Origin: Paracoccaceae bacterium | Lineage (GTDB): Bacteria; Pseudomonadota; Alphaproteobacteria; Rhodobacterales; Rhodobacteraceae | Length of the DNA stretch: 9,165 nt | Assembly: GCA_020832725.1 (NCBI GenBank) | Contig: JAFIEC010000362.1 | Location: 1 to 9,165 of the forward strand | Reading direction: 5' to 3' | Shown: in pieces, positions 7,212 through 9,165 of the stretch | How positions within the stretch are numbered: position 1 is the first letter of the stretch | Layout: the number at the start of each line of letters is the position of its first letter | Notes under the pieces: model-generated | Databases searched by the model: none | What the model saw: the letters and a program-made list of their open reading frames with translations, nothing else | What the model was told of the DNA's origin: nothing | Program-made: the position numbers and the translations under genes

Positions 7212-8057
7212 TTACGGTCTCGGCCCCGAGGCGTCAAGAGGGCGCGACAGGCCCAGAAGGCGGGCGGTGACGGCCGGGCTCGCGATCTCCCGGCCCAGGG
7301 CCCGCGCGCCCTTGGCGGCCTCGGCCACGAGGGCTGCGGTGGAGGGGGCGAGGGTGCCATCCGCAAGGTGCAGGTTGTTCTCGAACCCCACCCGGGCATG
7401 GCCCCCTTCGGACAGGGCTGCGCGGATGCATGCCCCCTCGGCCGGGCCGAAGGCGCACAGGAACCATGTCTCCTGCGGCGGCGGGGCCAGGAAGGGTGCC
7501 AGTTCGGCGGGATCCGCGCGCTGCCCCTCGGCATAGCGGCCCAGCACGAAGAGCACGCAATCGGCCACCGCCGCAGGGATCACGCCCGCAGCCCGGGCCG
7601 CGCGGAACCGTGCGAGATCGGCGGCATCATAGAGGATATGCTGCACATGAAGGCCCGCCTCGGCCGACAGGGCAAAGCTGCGGGCGGCAAGGGCCGGGTT
7701 GCTCCCCTCGGGCCAGATCTCGCGCAGGGCGATGCTCAGCATAGGCGGGCGCAGCGTCTCGATCAGGGCGGCCTGCGCCTCGGGCCCATAGCGGCCTGCG
7801 GCCTCGGTGGTGACCTGCACCAGCAGATCAGGCACCGCGCGGGCGCATTCGGCCAACAACTCCGCATAAAGGCCCGCGTCGAGAACATGCGCCCCCGTCG
7901 CATCGCGCACATGGGCATGCAGCAACGCCGCCCCCGCCGCCCGGCAGGCGCGGGCCTCGGCCACGATCTCGGGAATCGTGCCGGGCAGCGCAGGATGGTC
8001 GGCCTTGCCACGGCGGGCCCCGTTGGGCGCGGCCATCAGGATTGCGGGCGCGGTCAT
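7212..8057 (-). CDS. BKACE (DUF849) family beta-keto acid cleavage enzyme
   Basis: The 281-residue protein belongs to the BKACE family, typified by 3-keto-5-aminohexanoate cleavage enzyme Kce of lysine fermentation. These TIM-barrel zinc enzymes condense a beta-keto acid with acetyl-CoA and cleave it to acetoacetate and a new CoA ester. Visible signatures are APNGARRGKADHPALPGTIP (10-29), the zinc-binding pair LLHAHVRD (His47, His49), QVTTEAAGRYG (81-91) and HARVGFENNLHLADG (220-234). In the last, Arg222 and Glu226 match the catalytic Arg and third zinc ligand, while the Asp that follows Glu in Kce is Asn227 here. The ATG overlaps the stop of the GT8-like gene (ATGA), with AGAGGGG 7 bases upstream. 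Substrate preference varies widely across this family, so the physiological substrate cannot be named. Length is normal. Confidence 0.9.
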   Translation of the reverse strand: MTAPAILMAAPNGARRGKADHPALPGTIPEIVAEARACRAAGAALLHAHVRDATGAHVLDAGLYAELLAECARAVPDLLVQVTTEAAGRYGPEAQAALIETLRPPMLSIALREIWPEGSNPALAARSFALSAEAGLHVQHILYDAADLARFRAARAAGVIPAAVADCVLFVLGRYAEGQRADPAELAPFLAPPPQETWFLCAFGPAEGACIRAALSEGGHARVGFENNLHLADGTLAPSTAALVAEAAKGARALGREIASPAVTARLLGLSRPLDASGPRP

Positions 8058-8896
8058 TCCCCGGCCCCTCTGGCAGCCCCGTGGGCCACAGCATGGCCGG
8101 GCAGGTCGGGCAGCCCCCAGTCGGCGGCATCGCCCGCGACCCCGCGCGCCCGGTTCCACGACGCCCATTCGGCGCGAAGGGCCGCGCGCTCGATCTCCAG
8201 CACCTCGGCAATCGCGCGCACCTTGGCCGTGCCGGGCTCGCGCAGGTGGCGCAGGAAGATGTGCGAATGAAAGATCGAGGGCAGCGCGTCCAGCGGCTCC
8301 CAGGCGTCCAGCTCGGTGACGCGGCGCAGGTTGAACTCGGGCGGCAGCACATAGAAGCGCAGATCCGACGCCCACAGCAGATCCTTCAGCGTCACCTGAT
8401 CGCGCCCGCCCCCGCTGGCGGCATAAGCTGTGCGCCATGCCTCGAGGAAGGCCAGCATCGCGGGGCTGCGGCGGTAGAACATCACCCCCGAATTATGCTG
8501 TGGAAAGGCATAGGGCGTTTCTTCCCGCCAACCCTCGCGGATCAGCGGCATGGTGCGGCGCACGTCATGGGCAAGCGCCAGATCGAACCGCTCCAGCAGG
8601 GCAAAGCTGTCGGTGATGTCGCGCACAACGCGAGTGTCGCTGTCAAGAAAGAGGGTGCGCGGAAACCTTGTGCGCGGCAGGCAATCGAGCTTGGAGCGCA
8701 GATGCGGCCGCTCGATCAAGTGCACGCGGTCGAACAGGCCCGCCTCCGTCGCCGGACCGGGCAGATCGGTGAACAGGTCCACCGCAAGGCCCGGACAGGC
8801 CGCACGCAGACTTGCCGCAGCATCGAGCGTGAGATCGAGGTACTCCGCCCCGGTGGCGACATAGATCGCGCCCTCGCGCGGTGCGTCGGTCTGCAT
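8054..8896 (-). CDS. GT8-like glycosyltransferase (nucleotide-diphospho-sugar transferase fold)
   Basis: This 280-residue protein has the GT-A fold of GT8-like enzymes. It begins with AIYVATGAEYLDLTLDAAAS (10-29), has RSKLDCLPRTRFPRTLFLDS (67-86) leading into the metal-binding DSD motif (85-87), then LALAHDVRR (106-114), an NSGVMFYRR segment (135-143), an acidic/acceptor region GGGRDQVTLKDLLW (162-175) and a conserved late histidine pair FHSH (209-212). Such enzymes transfer a sugar from a nucleotide donor, usually in the cytoplasm. No signal peptide or membrane helix is seen. ATG at 8896 is preferred over an in-frame ATG 90 bases upstream, because GGAGG lies just 4 bases before it and the upstream extension is Pro/Gly/Arg-rich. 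The gene is translationally linked to the BKACE gene. Why a glycosyltransferase is paired with a beta-keto acid cleavage enzyme is unclear. Confidence 0.85.
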   Translation of the reverse strand: MQTDAPREGAIYVATGAEYLDLTLDAAASLRAACPGLAVDLFTDLPGPATEAGLFDRVHLIERPHLRSKLDCLPRTRFPRTLFLDSDTRVVRDITDSFALLERFDLALAHDVRRTMPLIREGWREETPYAFPQHNSGVMFYRRSPAMLAFLEAWRTAYAASGGGRDQVTLKDLLWASDLRFYVLPPEFNLRRVTELDAWEPLDALPSIFHSHIFLRHLREPGTAKVRAIAEVLEIERAALRAEWASWNRARGVAGDAADWGLPDLPGHAVAHGAARGAGE

Positions 8897-8913
8897 CTGC
8901 CCTCCGGTGGCGG

Positions 8914-8938
8914 CCCGCCCCGGGCCTAGCCCGGCGGG
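8914..8938 (-). other. GC-rich hairpin in the leader of the GT8-like gene
   Basis: CCCGCCGGGC and GCCCGGGGCGGG form a 10-bp stem around a TAG loop, with a two-base bulge, read on the minus strand. It sits 9 bases upstream of the GGAGG site. No T-run follows, so it is not a standard terminator. It could affect mRNA stability or ribosome access, but in DNA this GC-rich it may be incidental. Confidence 0.35.
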
Positions 8939-9057
8939 GGGGCCGGGGCAAGGGGGGACCATGGCGCGCCGCGATGCTTGCGGCAACCGCGAGCGCTAAA
9001 CTTGACACGACGACGCCGAACTGCCTAAGGAACGTCTGATCAACGCGTTCGGCTGCG

Positions 9058-9086
9058 CCGAGACGGCGGTGTGAGCGCCGTTTCGG
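9058..9086. repeat. Inverted repeat, 11-bp stem with 7-base loop
   Basis: CCGAGACGGCG and CGCCGTTTCGG pair over 11 positions (one G-U as RNA on the plus strand) around GTGTGAG. Neither strand has a T-run after it, so it is not a Rho-independent terminator. It may be a subterminal structure of the candidate insertion sequence or an extragenic palindromic repeat. Confidence 0.55.
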
Positions 9087-9106
9087 GTGGCTGGCAGCGT
9101 TCTGAG

Positions 9107-9119
9107 GGCGGATTCCGCC
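9107..9119. repeat. Perfect short palindrome GGCGGA-T-TCCGCC
   Basis: A 13-base perfect palindrome with a single central T. Weaker flanking complementarity exists outward (GCGTTCTGA with TCAGACGC, and GGCTGG with CCAGCC), so a larger imperfect hairpin may span about 9089-9151. The function is unknown; it could be a protein binding site or part of a mobile-element end. Confidence 0.5.
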
Positions 9120-9165
9120 GCTTCAGACGCGCCAGAATGGCGGCCCAGCCGCTTCCGGACAGACT

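Larger units (their letters stand above)
8897..9165. other. Intergenic right edge without a recognisable gene
   Basis: Apart from the ribosome binding site and hairpin next to the GT8-like gene and the repeats listed separately, I see no protein-like frame on either strand. A convincing promoter for the minus-strand GT8/BKACE unit is not visible. If an insertion sequence does begin at 9029, it lies 132 bases upstream of the gene and may have displaced the original promoter or may supply a new one. Confidence 0.5.
9029..9165. mobile_element. Possible terminus of an IS5-like insertion sequence (runs off the window)
   Basis: From 9029 the sequence GGAACGTCTGATCAAC resembles the terminal inverted repeat of IS5 (GGAAGGTGCGAATAAG, recalled from memory), matching at 10 of 16 positions. 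It is preceded by CTAA (9025-9028), which fits the YTAR target typical of the IS5 subgroup. Inside are two strong inverted repeats, common in subterminal IS regions. No transposase codons can be recognised in the 137 bases available; the short frames here do not look like protein. The other end and any target duplication lie outside the window, so this call is tentative. Confidence 0.33.

Noticed and set aside
8643..9008. GTG-started minus frame with a signal-peptide-like beginning upstream of the GT8-like gene
   Set aside because: It overlaps the GT8-like gene in another frame, lacks a ribosome binding site, and turns Arg/Pro-rich after about 25 residues.
9002..9030. Plus-strand promoter with TTGACA at 9002-9007
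   Set aside because: At 17-base spacing the -10 hexamer is CTAAGG, a poor match, and no gene follows inside the window. The TTGACA match alone is not enough.

Overview
The window is GC-rich DNA whose real genes all lie on the minus strand. They are tightly packed, with 1-base (TGATG), 4-base (ATGA) and 14-base stop/start overlaps and AGGAGG-type ribosome binding sites. Base composition, protein style (XdhC paired with a MobA-like protein, BKACE, the glycosyltransferase types) and the elongator tRNA-Met sequence point to an alphaproteobacterium, most likely of the Rhodobacteraceae/Paracoccaceae. This assignment rests on recognition, not on a search.

In the direction of transcription (right to left): (1) The right edge, 8897-9165, has no convincing gene. 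It holds a leader hairpin and, from 9029, what may be the tip of an IS5-like insertion sequence with subterminal hairpins. (2) A two-gene unit follows: a GT8-like glycosyltransferase (8054-8896) overlapping by ATGA a BKACE/DUF849 beta-keto acid cleavage enzyme (7212-8057). (3) An elongator tRNA-Met(CAU) gene (7121-7197) starts 14 bases after the BKACE stop codon. (4) A three-gene glycosyltransferase operon covers 1426-7002. It consists of a 734-residue fusion protein (DXD glycosyltransferase, methyltransferase-like Rossmann domain, alpha/beta-hydrolase), a 344-residue GT2-like transferase, and a 783-residue protein carrying a paralogous GT2-like domain behind a degenerate-looking copy of the same fold. 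(5) A 220-base gap (1205-1425) contains a coding-like open frame with no normal start, perhaps a gene remnant. (6) A molybdenum-cofactor maturation pair ends the window: xdhC (209-1204), coupled by TGATG to the start of a MoCF/MobA-like protein that runs off the left edge.

The glycosyltransferase operon is the most interesting part. Three adjacent, probably translationally coupled genes encode at least three intact GT-A-type active sites, one degenerate GT-like domain, a possible methyltransferase and an esterase/lipase-like hydrolase. Together they look like a compact pathway for building and modifying a surface glycan or glycoconjugate. No export or polymerisation gene (Wzx/Wzy, ABC transporter) is present here, so the product and its location are unknown. 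The xdhC/MobA-like pair would mature a molybdenum hydroxylase (xanthine dehydrogenase or CO dehydrogenase type) encoded elsewhere.
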